A stretch of DNA of 5,772 nt from Pseudomonadota bacterium (GTDB lineage: Bacteria; Pseudomonadota; Alphaproteobacteria; HIMB59; GCA-002718135). The DNA lies in assembly GCA_027625355.1 (NCBI GenBank), contig JAQBWI010000074.1:1-5772 (forward strand), given 5' to 3'. A program made the position numbers and the translations under genes. The notes beneath the pieces were generated by a model, which did no database searches, was not told where the DNA came from, and was given only the letters and a program-made list of their open reading frames with translations. This document shows positions 5,458-5,772 of the stretch, one piece after another (the stretch's first letter is position 1; each line of letters begins with the position of its first letter).

Positions 5458-5772
5458 TTAATACTTTTCGTATATTTCTGAAAGATAGTTTTTCCATAAA
5501 GTCACTTCTTCATCTGTAAATGAGGTATCTTTTTCCAGATAATAGTCATACATTAATTGTTCTATATGTAGATTTTCATTTATTAACTTATCCACGGAAT
5601 GGCTATTGATAAAATTTATAAAGTCTGATGTCTTAGACCCAAAATATCCAGTTTTTACTCTTTTCGGACTTTCTATTGAAAACATGTTTTTATTAGATTT
5701 TGTAAAATTTAATATAAAATTTGTAGTTTGAAGTTGTAGCCTTGGTTCAAAATAAAATATAAAGTCATATTT
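5458..5772 (-). CDS. Unrecognised protein, C-terminal 104 residues (5' end off window)
   Basis: The minus-strand frame is open from the right edge to a TAA at 5460-5458. An internal ATG at 5685 would give a 75-residue protein, but 29 further codons upstream are open to the edge and read as normal protein (YDFIFYFEPRLQLQTTNFI), so this is most likely the tail of a longer gene. The visible part is soluble, with no membrane segment, and has alternating hydrophobic and charged blocks (FGSKTSDFINFINSH, HIEQLMYDYYLEK) suggesting helices, ending in WKNYLSEIYEKY. The FEPR...TTNFI and KTGYFGSKTSDFINF patterns faintly recall uncharacterised proteins of polysaccharide loci, but I cannot assign a family and propose no function. 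It lies 45 bp upstream of the dehydratase on the same strand and may be cotranscribed with it, although the spacer holds possible -10 boxes. Confidence 0.6.
   Translation of the reverse strand, partial: KYDFIFYFEPRLQLQTTNFILNFTKSNKNMFSIESPKRVKTGYFGSKTSDFINFINSHSVDKLINENLHIEQLMYDYYLEKDTSFTDEEVTLWKNYLSEIYEKY

Noticed and set aside
5458..5685. Stand-alone 75-residue small protein
   Set aside because: The frame stays open upstream to the window edge, so the ATG at 5685 is probably an internal Met.

Overview
This is a very AT-rich bacterial window with tightly packed genes that alternate in strand. It carries surface-polysaccharide (O-antigen or capsule type) biosynthesis genes. Low GC, minimal intergenic space, convergent genes that overlap or abut, and no Shine-Dalgarno sequences would suit a streamlined marine bacterium (SAR11-like, SAR86-like or Prochlorococcus-like). 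Taxonomy cannot be fixed from the sequence, and a glycan island of this kind could also sit on other mobile DNA.

Layout, left to right. The window opens inside a multi-pass membrane protein (+, open to the left edge) that may be a GT-C type sugar transferase. Its last 26 nt overlap the end of a convergent DPM1-like family 2 glycosyltransferase (-). A 67-bp divergent spacer separates that gene from a GT4 glycosyltransferase (+). About 260 bp without a convincing gene follows, possibly holding decayed coding sequence. Next come a DegT/DnrJ/EryC1/StrS sugar aminotransferase (+) and, convergent with no base between the stop codons, an NAD-dependent sugar-nucleotide 4,6-dehydratase (-). Upstream of the dehydratase on the same strand is the C-terminal part of an unrecognised gene that runs off the right edge.

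How they could work together (inference from family roles): the dehydratase makes an NDP-4-keto-6-deoxy-hexose, and the aminotransferase turns it into an amino-dideoxy sugar nucleotide. The GT4 enzyme adds a sugar to the growing glycan on the cytoplasmic side. The DPM1-like enzyme would charge polyprenyl phosphate with a sugar, and the polytopic protein could use that lipid-linked donor on the outer face of the membrane. No nucleotidyltransferase, flippase, polymerase or chain-length regulator is in view.

The most unusual signal is regulatory. All four complete genes have a TANNNT (-10-like) hexamer exactly 6 nt upstream of the start codon and no ribosome binding site, which is what leaderless transcription would look like. 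I see no tRNA, rRNA, CRISPR array, insertion sequence or strong intrinsic terminator, and no clear case for an entirely new system.
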